A stretch of 64,000 bases of DNA from Anaerolineae bacterium (GCA_023151115.1 JAKLJP010000026.1:36589-100588), one strand, 5' to 3'. Positions 15,220 through 24,801 are shown, counted from the first letter of the stretch. A program made the numbers and translations. Notes: a model not told the origin generated them from the letters alone.

Positions 15220-18200
15220 TTATTGAGTTAATGGCAATGTAAAACAAAACGTGCTCCCCTGCCCGGCTTCGCTTTCGGCCCAGATGCGCCCGCCGTGGGC
15301 TTTGATGATGCGCTGGGCGATGTGCAGCCCCAAGCCGCTGCCCCTGGCCGAGCGTTCGCTTTTATCTTCGACCTGGTAAAAACGGGAAAAGATGCGGTCC
15401 AGGGCTTCAGTGGGGATGCCGATGCCGTTATCTTTAACCTCAACCCGCAGCTCACTGTCATTGGCTGAGGCGGTCACAATGACCTCGCCGTCGGCTTTGG
15501 TAAATTTGATGGCATTACCAATCAAATTGGTCAAGACCTGTTCCAGTCGCTGCGTATCACCTATAATGGTGGGCAGCAGCGCCGGCAGTTTGGGGATTAA
15601 TTTGACTTTTTGTTGATGCGCAAAGCCCTGGAGTTTGAGGGTGGTCTGATGAATAACGTCGAGTATAGCCACCGGCCGGCGATCCAGTTCCAGTTTCCCC
15701 TCATCAAATTTAGACAGGTCGAGTAGATTATTGACCATCTCGCCCAGTTGAGCCGCCTGGGTGTGGATAATAGTCAAAAACTCCTTACGAGTAGCCGGCT
15801 CCAGGGTTTCATCTTCCAGCATAAGCTGCACAAAACCCTGGATTGAAAACAGCGGGGTGCGCAGTTCGTGCGAGATGGTAGACATGAAGTCGTCCTTAAG
15901 CTGTTCCAACTCGCGTTCTCGAGTAATGTCGTGAACCACGCGCACCTCGCCCAGAGGGGTGCCGCCGTCGTCTACTACGGTGGTGGAAAAAATTTGCAGA
16001 GTGCGGGGACGCGGCGTTTCGATGGTGATTTCTTTGGATAAAACCCCGGTGCGGGCGCGGTGGGTAGTGGTCGAGGTAATTTCGGCCAGGCGCGGCGGCA
16101 GGTCGGGTGAATGAACTTTTTGGCCCACAATCTGGCCGGGGTGCATGCCCAGCATCATGGCCAGGGCGGGGTTGCAGGTAACAATATGTCCTTGCGCGTC
16201 AATCAGCAGCAGCCCATCGGCCATATATTGAATAATTGCCTGGGTTTGCTGCTGCTGTTTGGAAACATTGGCAAAAAGGCGGGCATTTTCGATGGCGACG
16301 CCGGCCTGAGCCGCGATGATGGTTAGCAGGCGCTCCTGGGACGGCCCAAAAGCGTTGGGGTGAGAGTCATCCACGTTAATCGCGCCGATGACCTCGCCGT
16401 GCGCCAGCACCGGGGCTACCAGCAGCGAGCGTACTTCTTCGTCAAAAAAGATAAACCCCGGCTCCTGGTTGGTATCGGGCAGATAGATGGTTCTGGCTTC
16501 GGCCACCGCCCGCCCGGCCACCCCTTCGCCAATACGCAGTTTAGCTGCTTTGCGCCACTGAGGTTTTAACCCGGCGGCGGCTTTGATTTCCAGGGTTTGG
16601 GTGTGCGGGTCGAGTAAAAAAATACAACAGCCGCGACAACCGAGGGCGTGCCGCAGCGAGTCAACCACCGTATCCAAAACTGTCTGTAGCTCAAGGTTGC
16701 TGGCAATTTGTTGGGCCAGGATATACAAGGTCGCCACCTCGCTCAGGCGCTGGCGGGTTTCGTCAAACAGTTTAGCGCGTTCCAGGGCCAGGGTGGTTTG
16801 GGCGCTTAAGATGCGGCAAAGCTGGATATCGTCGAGGGAAAAGGTGCGGTTTGGATTTTTATCGTAAATTTCCAGCAGCCCGGTGATTCGTTTTGCGGTT
16901 TCCAGCGGCACGGCCAGCACCACCCCCCAGGTATTTTTGTGGTCTGAGCCGGTGTACGAAAATTGCCAGACTGTCTCGCCGCTGGGTTTGTCGGCCTCAG
17001 CCCGGCTGATAATCGGGCGGTTGGCTTTGAGCAACTGCTGGCTGAGGGGGTCTTTGGAAAAATGGATGGGTGTATCTACTTTGCGCCAGGTGTGGGCCGG
17101 ATTACCCGGATAGCGGACCACATATTCGGCCAGGGCCGTGGTGGTCAATGCTTTTTCATCAACCTGGCAGATAACGCAGGCGCCTGCATCCAAAGCTTCG
17201 GTAATTTGCTGGGTCATCAGCTTCAGCACATTGTCGCTGTCCAGGTTGGTGCCCAGGGCCGTATTGCTTTCATAAATAAAGGTTTGCTCGCGCAGGCGGC
17301 GCTGCAAGGCGGTTTGCAGCCGGGCGTTTTCAATGGCAACCGCAACGTGGTCGGCCAAAGCCGTCAAAACCTGGCGGTCTACCTCGGTGAAGCTGTCGGG
17401 TTGACTGCTTTCAATTGCCAGAACCCCGACCAGGTTGTTGCCCACCAGCAGCGGCGCGGCCAGTTGGGCCTGAGTCTGGGGCAGTGAGGGATGAGACTTG
17501 AGCTGCGGGTGTTGCGCCAGATTGTTGACCAAAACGGTCTGACCCGTTGCGGCCACGCGACCGACCAGGCTCTCCTGGTCAAGAGCAAAGGTGATCGGGC
17601 CGGCCGGATCGAAGGGCCGGTTTTTCCAGGCCCCATGTTGCAGTTCTAGCTTTTGCTTGCCGGCGTTCAGGATAAAAAGATTGACATATTCGTAATTGAA
17701 ATTTTGCTGGATCAGGCTCACTACCTCGTTCAAAAGGTCATGCGGTTTGGCCCGGTCTACAATTTTTTTATTTAAATCGGTCACGGTTTGCAAATAGAGC
17801 GCCCGGCGGCTTAAAACGGCGGTATCGGGCCGGTTATCCCGGGTCAGCGAAAAGCTGGCGCTGGCCGCTTTAAGAATACGGTTTTGCATTTTGGTCAGGC
17901 TTTGCCAGGCGATGGCATCCAGCCGGTTTGCTTCGGCCTGGGCGGCTTGAAAGGTTAACCCAAATAAATGGGTCAGGATGAGCCAGCCGTGTTGTAATTC
18001 GGCGCTGGTTTTGGGTGGGGCAATTAATTGGTTAAGGTAACGGGGGATCTTCCAGGGCGTTATAGCGGCGGCGTGCAGCAAAGCCAGCCAATCTCCCAGC
18101 TCAGGAGCCGCTCCCGGCGAGGGTAGCTCGGCCAGAAAATGGGTCCAGCGGGCTTTCAGGCCGGGCACAATGACCGCCAGCCAGGCTTTCAGGTGGGTTT

Positions 18201-18246
18201 CGTCAACTACGTCAGTGGGATTTTCTTTTAGTTCTTTTGTCGTCAT
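15220..18246 (-). CDS. Sensor histidine kinase with three GAF domains and a PAS domain
   Basis: Signalling protein of about 1008 residues with no membrane segment. Approximate order: a helical N-terminal region (1-165), GAF1 (175-320, ending ADHVAVAIENARLQ), GAF2 (335-495), GAF3 (515-660, ending AAQAGVAIENARLF), PAS (670-785), HisKA with phospho-acceptor His in MSTISHELRTPLFSIQGFV, and HATPase with NAIKFTKADGEV, VKDNGIGIPTE and GSGLGLHIAQRII. No receiver domain is attached and no response regulator gene is adjacent, so the partner is unknown. An ATG at 18246 is preferred over TTG at 18270. The divergent lipoprotein gene begins 175 bp away. Confidence 0.92.
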   Translation of the reverse strand: MTTKELKENPTDVVDETHLKAWLAVIVPGLKARWTHFLAELPSPGAAPELGDWLALLHAAAITPWKIPRYLNQLIAPPKTSAELQHGWLILTHLFGLTFQAAQAEANRLDAIAWQSLTKMQNRILKAASASFSLTRDNRPDTAVLSRRALYLQTVTDLNKKIVDRAKPHDLLNEVVSLIQQNFNYEYVNLFILNAGKQKLELQHGAWKNRPFDPAGPITFALDQESLVGRVAATGQTVLVNNLAQHPQLKSHPSLPQTQAQLAAPLLVGNNLVGVLAIESSQPDSFTEVDRQVLTALADHVAVAIENARLQTALQRRLREQTFIYESNTALGTNLDSDNVLKLMTQQITEALDAGACVICQVDEKALTTTALAEYVVRYPGNPAHTWRKVDTPIHFSKDPLSQQLLKANRPIISRAEADKPSGETVWQFSYTGSDHKNTWGVVLAVPLETAKRITGLLEIYDKNPNRTFSLDDIQLCRILSAQTTLALERAKLFDETRQRLSEVATLYILAQQIASNLELQTVLDTVVDSLRHALGCRGCCIFLLDPHTQTLEIKAAAGLKPQWRKAAKLRIGEGVAGRAVAEARTIYLPDTNQEPGFIFFDEEVRSLLVAPVLAHGEVIGAINVDDSHPNAFGPSQERLLTIIAAQAGVAIENARLFANVSKQQQQTQAIIQYMADGLLLIDAQGHIVTCNPALAMMLGMHPGQIVGQKVHSPDLPPRLAEITSTTTHRARTGVLSKEITIETPRPRTLQIFSTTVVDDGGTPLGEVRVVHDITRERELEQLKDDFMSTISHELRTPLFSIQGFVQLMLEDETLEPATRKEFLTIIHTQAAQLGEMVNNLLDLSKFDEGKLELDRRPVAILDVIHQTTLKLQGFAHQQKVKLIPKLPALLPTIIGDTQRLEQVLTNLIGNAIKFTKADGEVIVTASANDSELRVEVKDNGIGIPTEALDRIFSRFYQVEDKSERSARGSGLGLHIAQRIIKAHGGRIWAESEAGQGSTFCFTLPLTQ

Positions 18247-18358
18247 AATTGGAGGGCGGGGAAGCGCCAAACTTTCCAGCCGAAGTTTTTAGTAGAGGAA
18301 TTTTACCATAATACCCATGTGATGTAAATAACAACCAATTCTTCGGCAAAGCTGCGCT

Positions 18359-18389
18359 TTGGACGAACCGGCCCAACCTGTGTTATAAT
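18359..18389 (+). promoter_or_regulatory. Predicted promoter of the lipoprotein/PIM-like operon
   Basis: TTGGAC (18359-18364) and TATAAT (18384-18389) separated by 19 bp, about 33 bp upstream of the start codon. The -10 matches consensus exactly; the spacer is slightly long. A small hairpin CAAAGCTGCGCTTTG overlaps the -35. Confidence 0.5.
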
Positions 18390-18421
18390 CAGCCGAATTT
18401 AAAGAGAGAGGTTTTGTTTTA

Positions 18422-19093
18422 ATGAGAAGATTGTTCATCCTGGGGCTGGGCGTACTGATGGTGTTGACACCCATCCTGGCGTGTGGCCCCATCGGGGCCA
18501 GCCGCGTTACCCCAACCCCAACCAAAACGCCCAGGCGTGTCATGGCTTTGGAGCAGACCTCTGTTCCAACCTTAACGCCGACGCCGGCTGTGACCGATAC
18601 CCCCACCCCCCTGCCTCCCACCGATACCCCCACCCCTGCCCCTCCCACCGACACGCCCACCCCTGCCCCCACCGATACACCTACGCCTGTACCACCGACC
18701 AACACTCCACTGCCCCCCCCACCTCCCACCGATACCCCCATTCCGCCGCCGACCAACACCCCGGCCCCACCACCGCCGACCCAGCCGCCGGCCAGTCAAA
18801 CGGTCGTCACCATTGAGCTACCCGAAGGGGATAAGTTTCACGCTGATGACGAAGTGGAAATTGTCTTTGTCGTGAGGGACCCCGGTGGGGTCAGAGAGTT
18901 TACCTGGGGCATCTTTACTCAAAATCTAACCTCCCTTAAAGGGGGCCGTCACGAATGCCATGGGGCAACAGAATGTCGTCTGGAAATTAAAGAAAATGTT
19001 CCCCCTGTTAAGGGAACTTATATTGTGGGCGCTGACGCTATTGGTTCTGACGGAAAAACCGTCCGAGGGACTGGGGCGATTTATGTAAATTGA
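18422..19093 (+). CDS. Lipoprotein with Thr/Pro-rich stalk and C-terminal beta domain
   Basis: Secreted protein of 223 residues. The signal peptide ends in the lipobox ILAC with Cys21, so the protein is probably lipid-anchored. Residues about 30-125 are a low-complexity stalk of TPTP, PPTDTP and PPTNTP repeats, a style frequent in Anaerolineae surface proteins. The C-terminal 95 residues (from TVVTIELPEGDKF) look like an immunoglobulin-like beta sandwich with a possible disulfide pair (HECHG, ECRLE). Function unknown. The ATG is preceded by GAGAGG. Its TGA is immediately followed by the ATG of the acyltransferase gene, implying coupling. Confidence 0.8.
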   Translation: MRRLFILGLGVLMVLTPILACGPIGASRVTPTPTKTPRRVMALEQTSVPTLTPTPAVTDTPTPLPPTDTPTPAPPTDTPTPAPTDTPTPVPPTNTPLPPPPPTDTPIPPPTNTPAPPPPTQPPASQTVVTIELPEGDKFHADDEVEIVFVVRDPGGVREFTWGIFTQNLTSLKGGRHECHGATECRLEIKENVPPVKGTYIVGADAIGSDGKTVRGTGAIYVN

Positions 19094-19963
19094 ATGAATC
19101 TAAGCTATCTGCTTTATCGGCTGGGCGGAGCTATCGTGCCCAAAATACCCCCTGCTTTGGGTTATGGGCTGTGTGATTGGCTAGGCGGCCTTCTTTATCA
19201 GTTTTATAAGCCGGGCCGGGCCAACATTCGGGCTAATCTACGACGCGTTTTGGGAGCGCAAGCTAATCAGGCCGAAATTGATCGCCGGACCAGGGCTACG
19301 TTCAATTATATTCTCTACAACTATTTTGACCTGTTCCGGCTGCCGGCGTTAGACCCATCTGCCGTCGCCCAATTGGTCAGCGTTACGGGTTGGGAGCATG
19401 TTGAAGCAGCCCTGGCCCATGGCCGCGGCCTGGTGATGGTCTCCGCCCACCTGGGCAATATTGAAGTCGTTCTTTACGCTATCTTATTGCGCGGCCTGGC
19501 GATAACTATTCCGGTGGAGCGGCTGGAGCCGCCCGAACTGTTCGATTATATTTGCCGGCTGCGGATGAGTCATGGCTTAAAGCTGATCCCCATTGACGGT
19601 TCACTGTTAGATTTGCTGCGGACCCTAAAAAGGGGCGGGGTGGCCGGCCTGGCCGGGGATCGTGATATTACCCGGACCGGTCAAAAAGTGAATTTTTTTG
19701 GACAGCCGGCCCACCTGCCCGATGGTCATGTGCGCCTGGCTCTTAAAACAGGCGCGCCGCTGGTGGTTGGTTTTAGCCGTCGTAATCCCGACCACACTTA
19801 CCAGGCTTACTTTTTGCCGGCTTTTTATCCCCCCCCGGGGGACTCCGAAGCCGAGCAAATTGCCGCCGGCATACGTTTTATTGTGGCTGAAATGGAAAAA
19901 GCCATTGCCCAGCACCCGGAGCAGTGGGCGGTAACCGTGCCCATTTGGACCGACCCGCAATGA
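19094..19963 (+). CDS. Lysophospholipid/PIM-type acyltransferase (LpxL/HtrB superfamily)
   Basis: Membrane-associated acyltransferase of 289 residues. VMVSAHLGNIEVVLYA near residue 115 gives the catalytic His-x4-Glu pattern of the family (HLGNIE), and AGLAGDRDITRTGQKVNFFG near 180 is the second conserved block. Homologues either acylate lipid A or, in Actinobacteria, phosphatidylinositol mannosides (PatA). The following genes encode a GT4 transferase and a CDP-alcohol phosphatidyltransferase, the same three functions as the mycobacterial pgsA-patA-pimA group, and no lipid A gene is nearby. A PIM-like glycolipid is therefore the favoured product; this is inference from gene order. Confidence 0.85.
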   Translation: MNLSYLLYRLGGAIVPKIPPALGYGLCDWLGGLLYQFYKPGRANIRANLRRVLGAQANQAEIDRRTRATFNYILYNYFDLFRLPALDPSAVAQLVSVTGWEHVEAALAHGRGLVMVSAHLGNIEVVLYAILLRGLAITIPVERLEPPELFDYICRLRMSHGLKLIPIDGSLLDLLRTLKRGGVAGLAGDRDITRTGQKVNFFGQPAHLPDGHVRLALKTGAPLVVGFSRRNPDHTYQAYFLPAFYPPPGDSEAEQIAAGIRFIVAEMEKAIAQHPEQWAVTVPIWTDPQ

Positions 19964-20015
19964 TAATTTTTGTGACCCCTTAATCTGATTACTGATTACG
20001 GGCTACTGACTTCTG

Positions 20016-21221
20016 ATGAAAATTGCACTGATCTCTCCCTATGACTTCCCTTATCCCGGTGGTGTGACCGAACACATTATCGCTTTAGCCAGGGAAGCCC
20101 GGCGGTGCGGACATGAGGTCCATATCCTGGCGGCCTGTTCCGGTGATCGGGGCGAGCTTTTCCCACAGACCAGGTTAGTAACCCGCCGGGTCATGTCCAT
20201 TCCCATTGCCGGAGCTATAGCCAGAGTGGGTCTATCACCCACCAGTTATACCCGCATCAAACGCATCTTACAGGATGAAGCTTTTGACGTCATCCATTTG
20301 CACGAGCCGCTTACGCCCAGCATCACCTGGTGGACATTGTGGCAGGCCTCGCGCCTGAGCCAGGTTGTCACCATTGGTACCTTTCATGCCTATCACGAGC
20401 GCCCCAATTGGCTTTATGCGCGGGGGCGGCCTATTTTTGGTCACCTGTTCAGCCGGCTCGACGGCCTCATTGCCGTTTCGGAAGCGGCGCGGGAATTTGC
20501 TTATGGCATGTTTCCTGGCAATTATCGGGTCATTCCTAACGGGGTTGACCTCCAGCGTTTTGGCCTGATCAATCAGACTGAGCGGAATGATCCACATCGC
20601 CCACTGACCATTTTGTTTGTGGGCCGGTTGGATAAACGAAAGGGCTTCCCCATCTTGCTGGAAGCCTTTCTCACGCTCAAGCCGTTTTATCCACAGGTAC
20701 GGTTGCAAGTGGTTGGCCCTTTTAGCCCTAAAGAGGGTGAATATTACCAGAAAATTGCTCAAGCCAGACACGTAACGGACCTTGACCTGGTGGGTTATGT
20801 CTCTCCAGAAAGGCTGCCTGCTTTTTATCAGCAGGCCGATATTTTTTGCGCCCCCTCCATTGGCTTTGAGAGTTTCGGGATAGTTTTATTGGAAGCAATG
20901 GCGGCAGGACTGCCCATTGTGGCTTCGAATATCGCCGGGTACCGCACAGTACTGACGGACGGGCGGGAGGGCTGGTTAACTCCGCCGGGAGACCCGCAGG
21001 CGCTGGCCCGGATGCTGGCCCGGCTGATCGAGCAGCCCCGGCTGCGCCAGACGATGGGCCAGCAAGGCCGGCTAACGGCCAGCCGCTACAGTTGGGAGCA
21101 GATTGGGGCTGAAATTTTAGAAGCTTATCGGGAAACAATTGAGCTTAAAACGAGGCGGTGGCGTAAAAGCGCCAGCCAGGTGGAGACGAGCCTGGGTTCA
21201 CCTTGTGTCACTTCTGGTTGA
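20016..21221 (+). CDS. Glycosyltransferase family 4, PimA-like
   Basis: GT-B glycosyltransferase of 401 residues. It begins KIALISPYDFPYPGGVTEHI, the glycine-rich acceptor loop found in PimA-type mannosyltransferases, and contains HLHEPLTPSITWWTL near 90, VIPNGVDLQRF near 175, ILFVGRLDKRKGFPILLEAF near 200 and the nucleotide-sugar motif FGIVLLEAMAAGLPIVAS near 290 (E-x7-E pattern around the first Glu). The likely reaction is transfer of a hexose from a nucleotide sugar to an inositol phospholipid or similar lipid on the cytoplasmic face. It lies 52 bp after the acyltransferase gene. Confidence 0.87.
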   Translation: MKIALISPYDFPYPGGVTEHIIALAREARRCGHEVHILAACSGDRGELFPQTRLVTRRVMSIPIAGAIARVGLSPTSYTRIKRILQDEAFDVIHLHEPLTPSITWWTLWQASRLSQVVTIGTFHAYHERPNWLYARGRPIFGHLFSRLDGLIAVSEAAREFAYGMFPGNYRVIPNGVDLQRFGLINQTERNDPHRPLTILFVGRLDKRKGFPILLEAFLTLKPFYPQVRLQVVGPFSPKEGEYYQKIAQARHVTDLDLVGYVSPERLPAFYQQADIFCAPSIGFESFGIVLLEAMAAGLPIVASNIAGYRTVLTDGREGWLTPPGDPQALARMLARLIEQPRLRQTMGQQGRLTASRYSWEQIGAEILEAYRETIELKTRRWRKSASQVETSLGSPCVTSG

Positions 21222-21232
21222 AAGAGGAGATT

Positions 21233-21823
21233 ATGTTTACCGACGCGGCGCGCAAATATTTGCGCTTTTTGTATGAACCACCGGCCCGCCTTTTTAGCAC
21301 CCTGGGGGTGTCGCCGAACGTGGTCACTGTGGTTGGTTTTTTGTTGATGATTGGCATTGCTATCGTCTTGGCGCAGGGCTATTTGTTTCTGGGGGGGCTG
21401 TTAATTATTATTGCCGCTATCTTTGATGCGGTAGATGGTTCGCTGGCCCGGATGATGGACCAAACCAGTCGTTTTGGCGCTTTTCTGGATTCAACCCTGG
21501 ATCGCTACTCCGAAGCGATGATTTTTTTTGGCTTATTCATTCACTTAAGCACCCAAAATCAACAAACCAGCCTCATTTTGATTTATGCGACGGTGGTCGG
21601 CTCGCTTATGGTCAGCTATGCCCGCGCACGGGCCGAAGGAATCGGTGTGCCCCTCAAAGACGGCCTGTTTACCCGCTTTGAGCGGGTTTTTTTGCTGGTC
21701 GTTGGCCTGTTGTTTAATCAACTGACGATTGTTTTGTGGATTCTGGCTGTTTTTTCCAATCTCACCGCGCTTCAACGGATGTACCTGGTTTGGCGCATGA
21801 CCGGCGGCGAAAAGGGCAGCTAA
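21233..21823 (+). CDS. CDP-alcohol phosphatidyltransferase family protein
   Basis: Integral membrane enzyme of 196 residues that transfers a phosphatidyl group from CDP-diacylglycerol to an alcohol. The signature DG-x2-AR-x8-G-x3-D-x3-D is intact (DGSLARMMDQTSRFGAFLD, then STLD), near residue 65. About six hydrophobic helices span the chain. ATG 21233 is chosen over an earlier start at 21203 because GAGGAG precedes it and the overlap with the glycosyltransferase disappears. The acceptor (glycerol phosphate, inositol phosphate or other) is not decidable from sequence; the PimA-like and PatA-like neighbours favour an inositol phosphate. Confidence 0.9.
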   Translation: MFTDAARKYLRFLYEPPARLFSTLGVSPNVVTVVGFLLMIGIAIVLAQGYLFLGGLLIIIAAIFDAVDGSLARMMDQTSRFGAFLDSTLDRYSEAMIFFGLFIHLSTQNQQTSLILIYATVVGSLMVSYARARAEGIGVPLKDGLFTRFERVFLLVVGLLFNQLTIVLWILAVFSNLTALQRMYLVWRMTGGEKGS

Positions 21824-21880
21824 CCGGATTTTGGATTTAGATTTTCGATTGCCCAATCTGATTTCTCTAAAATCCCGGCA

Positions 21881-23311
21881 ATGTTTTTAAAAGGCGGCGC
21901 ACACTATCAAAATCTGGTTAAAACTATGCCAACTCAATCCAAAGTCCAAAATCTCGTCGCTTCCGACGCGCCCGAAGGGGCTAAATCTAAAATTGATTGG
22001 GCGGCTGTAGGGGTGGAGACGGCTGATTTATTAAGCCGCTACCTCCAATTTGATACCACCAACCCGCCCGGCAACGAGGCCGCCGCCGTCGAATTCTTAG
22101 CCGGCATCCTCCGCCAGCATGATTTCGCGCCCCAAATTCTGGAGTCAGCGCCGGGACGGGCCAATCTGGTGGTCCGTTTGCCCGCCTCAGCCGGCCCGGC
22201 TGCCCTGCCCTGCCTGTTATACGCCCACGCCGATGTGGTGCCGGCTAATCCTGGCGAGTGGTCTATCCCGCCCTTTAGCGGCCAAATTAAAGATGATTTT
22301 GTTTGGGGGCGGGGCGCGCTGGATGATAAAGGTTTGGGGATCATCTTTTTGCAAGCCTTGATCCTGCTCAAAAATTATGACCTGCCGCTAAAACGCGATA
22401 TTATTTTATTGATCGCCGCCGATGAGGAAACCTGCGGGCAGTATGGCGTCGCGTGGCTGCTGGAACACCACCCGGAGTTGATTCGAGCCGAATATGTGTG
22501 GGATGAGGGCGGCATGGGGCTGCGCCCCGCAAAAGCTGCTCATTACATTTACAGCATTGCCGTAGCCGAAAAAGGGGCCTTGACCGTGCGCTTGACCGCC
22601 CGCGGCGCGCCCGGCCACGCTTCCATTCCCCATTCCAACAATGCCTCTGACCAACTGGTGCGGGCATTAGCCCGTCTGGCTAACTGGCGCCGCCCTATTC
22701 AGTTGACGCCGCCGGTCATCGAAATGCTAAGGAGGCTGGCCCCCGGCTCTACCTTTCCTCGCTCGCTGCTGTTTGCCTACGCCAACAACCGGTTAACCTG
22801 GCCGCTGCTTTTCCCCTTGCTCGATAAAGATGCCCTTTTTGGCCCGCTTATTCGTAATACGGTCAGCCTGACCATGCTCCGCAGCGGTCAAAAGAGCAAC
22901 ATCATTCCTGCCGAAGCGGAAGCCAAGCTGGATATTCGCCTGTTGCCCGGTGAAGATCCAGCCTCTATTTTGGGGGATTTGCGGGCCGTTATCAAGGATA
23001 TTCGAGTATCGGTCGAGGCCGAAGACATGCCGGTGGCCCACCCTGCCAGCGATTCGGCGGCTGATTTCTTTCTGGCCCTGGCCGACACCCTCAAAGAGCT
23101 TGGTCCACCAGGGGTGGTCACTCCTTATCTGACCCCCGGCGCAACGGATTCGCGCTTTTTTCGGCGGGCCGGGATGAAAGCCTACGGCTTTATGCCGATG
23201 CTGCTCGACGCTCAAGAGTTAAGCCGTATTCACGGCATTGACGAGCGGATATCTATTGCTAATTTGCGCTTTGGCGCCCAGGTAGTTTTTGAGACCTTGC
23301 GCAAGTTGTGA
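21881..23311 (+). CDS. M20-family metallopeptidase
   Basis: Zinc-dependent amino- or carboxypeptidase/deacylase of up to 476 residues. The metal ligands are seen in LYAHADVVPA (His-x-Asp near residue 110), GRGALDDKG (near 147) and the catalytic AADEETCGQYG (near 182). The dimerisation domain spans about 230-345, and the C-terminal metal block shows TPGATDSRFFR near 425. The first 35-40 residues are not conserved in character, so the start could be the ATG at 21926; no clear ribosome binding site decides it. A cytoplasmic location is expected. No clear link to its neighbours. Confidence 0.88.
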   Translation: MFLKGGAHYQNLVKTMPTQSKVQNLVASDAPEGAKSKIDWAAVGVETADLLSRYLQFDTTNPPGNEAAAVEFLAGILRQHDFAPQILESAPGRANLVVRLPASAGPAALPCLLYAHADVVPANPGEWSIPPFSGQIKDDFVWGRGALDDKGLGIIFLQALILLKNYDLPLKRDIILLIAADEETCGQYGVAWLLEHHPELIRAEYVWDEGGMGLRPAKAAHYIYSIAVAEKGALTVRLTARGAPGHASIPHSNNASDQLVRALARLANWRRPIQLTPPVIEMLRRLAPGSTFPRSLLFAYANNRLTWPLLFPLLDKDALFGPLIRNTVSLTMLRSGQKSNIIPAEAEAKLDIRLLPGEDPASILGDLRAVIKDIRVSVEAEDMPVAHPASDSAADFFLALADTLKELGPPGVVTPYLTPGATDSRFFRRAGMKAYGFMPMLLDAQELSRIHGIDERISIANLRFGAQVVFETLRKL

Positions 23312-23483
23312 GCCGAGCTTGATTGCCGGTGGTCCGATTCACGCGGAATTAAACTTGTGGTAAAATAGAACTGTTGATAGCCATAAATGGGTCTGGGAGG
23401 ATCTGGAGGCACGGGGCTGGCTGATCTGTGGGTGCTTGAACTCAATTAAATGTTGGTTCTTTATTCCCAAAAAGGAGTCACCG

Positions 23484-24659
23484 ATGAGATCAAGGGCCTT
23501 GTTCCAGACTTTGTTTATCGCTTTGGGTTTATTGCTGTTAACAATGTTCAGCCTGACCCAGGTTCAGCAGATCAGCCGCGCTCAAAGCGGCAGTGTGACG
23601 CTGAGAAAAGTGCTGAATCGAACCAGCCCGGTAGTGCGGGTCGGCGAGGTCTTAAGTTTTACCGTCACCTTGACCAATGACGCCGGCTTTACTCTGACCA
23701 ACGTCACCCTGGTGGATGAGTACAATGAAAGCGTCCTGGGTTTCGCCTCCGGGTCGCCGCCGCCAGATTTAGTGGATACAGCCAATGGTATTCTTACCTG
23801 GAGTAATGTGGCTGCCCCGCCTTTGCCGCCGGGAACAGTCCTCACCTTTACCGTCTTTTTTACCGCCGAGCATCCGCAAACGGCGGTGGTCAATGCGGTC
23901 AGGGCGCAGGATATCACCGGCACGATGGGCGCAATTTCTGATACCGCCGCCAGCGAAGATATTGATGAAGCCATTGGCGGGCAGGCGCCATTGGTCAAAG
24001 ATGTTTTTCCCCCAGGCAGTGTGCCTCAAGTTGGTTTTCCGGTAACGTTTACCCACCTCATTACCAACGACGGCCTGGCGGTTATGACCTCGCTGCCTTT
24101 GAGCGACACCTATAATCCGGCCGTTCTGCAATTCAACTATGCTATCCCCAGTCCTACGCTGGCTAACCCGCCAGGGCTGCTGGTCTGGAGCGATTTAACG
24201 TTAGATTTTGGCGATATTCCGCCGTTGGGGTCGGTGGTGGTTACCACTGTTTTTACCGCTTTGACTCGTTTTGATGGTTCGGTAAACCAGGCCAGCACGG
24301 CGGGCGCGTTGGATCAGTTCAACAACACCCTGGCCGCCGGCGCTGATCAGGTCCCGATCACCATCATTGGCGACGAAGAGAATGATAACGACTCGGATGA
24401 TGATGACGATAACAGTAATGATAACAATGACACGCCAGCGCCCACGGCTACCACACCTGCCGTCAATACGCCGGCCCCAACCGCCACTGCCAGCACTGGC
24501 TCCGCTCTTACCAGCACCGGCCAGATAACGACCAGCAATGGCCCCAAATACCTGCCTGAGACCGGCTATCGCAGTTTACCCTGGCTGGGGTTGGGTTGGG
24601 GAGCGGGTCTGTTGGCCTTTGTTTGGTATCTCTCCAAAAAGTTGACGGTTAATGATTAA
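23484..24659 (+). CDS. DUF11-repeat surface protein with LPETG sortase signal
   Basis: Exported protein of about 391 residues. AAGGAG precedes the ATG at 23484. The signal peptide comprises residues 1-33 (hydrophobic core FIALGLLLLTMFSL). Two DUF11-like repeats follow, each a beta sandwich that opens with a Pro-rich strand and reads like VGEVLSFTVTLTNDAGFTLT and VGFPVTFTHLITNDGLAVMT. Next come an acidic Asp/Asn run (GDEENDNDSDDDDDNSND), a Thr/Ala/Pro linker, and at the C-terminus YLPETGY plus a hydrophobic helix and the charged tail KKL. That end is a complete LPXTG-type sorting signal, so covalent anchoring by a sortase is predicted. No sortase gene lies in the window. Confidence 0.85.
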   Translation: MRSRALFQTLFIALGLLLLTMFSLTQVQQISRAQSGSVTLRKVLNRTSPVVRVGEVLSFTVTLTNDAGFTLTNVTLVDEYNESVLGFASGSPPPDLVDTANGILTWSNVAAPPLPPGTVLTFTVFFTAEHPQTAVVNAVRAQDITGTMGAISDTAASEDIDEAIGGQAPLVKDVFPPGSVPQVGFPVTFTHLITNDGLAVMTSLPLSDTYNPAVLQFNYAIPSPTLANPPGLLVWSDLTLDFGDIPPLGSVVVTTVFTALTRFDGSVNQASTAGALDQFNNTLAAGADQVPITIIGDEENDNDSDDDDDNSNDNNDTPAPTATTPAVNTPAPTATASTGSALTSTGQITTSNGPKYLPETGYRSLPWLGLGWGAGLLAFVWYLSKKLTVND

Positions 24660-24684
24660 CGGTTTACTATTGACCCCTCAATAT

Positions 24685-24753
24685 CATTAAATTAAGGCTG
24701 TAGCAGAGGGCCTCGTGCCCGCCCACAAGGGGCTAAGCTACGCTAACTTAATG
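24685..24753. repeat. Dispersed palindromic (REP-like) element, copy 2
   Basis: Shares its core with 3203-3269 (GGCTGTAGCAGAGGGCC, CCCGCCCACAAGG, GCTAAGCTACG) but has different outer arms (ATTAAATTAA and TAACTTAAT). It lies between the LPETG protein and pentapeptide-repeat genes. Confidence 0.65.
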
Positions 24754-24801
24754 AATTGATTGCCGCCTGATCAAGGGTCAAAAAAGGAAAAAAAGCAAAC
24801 C

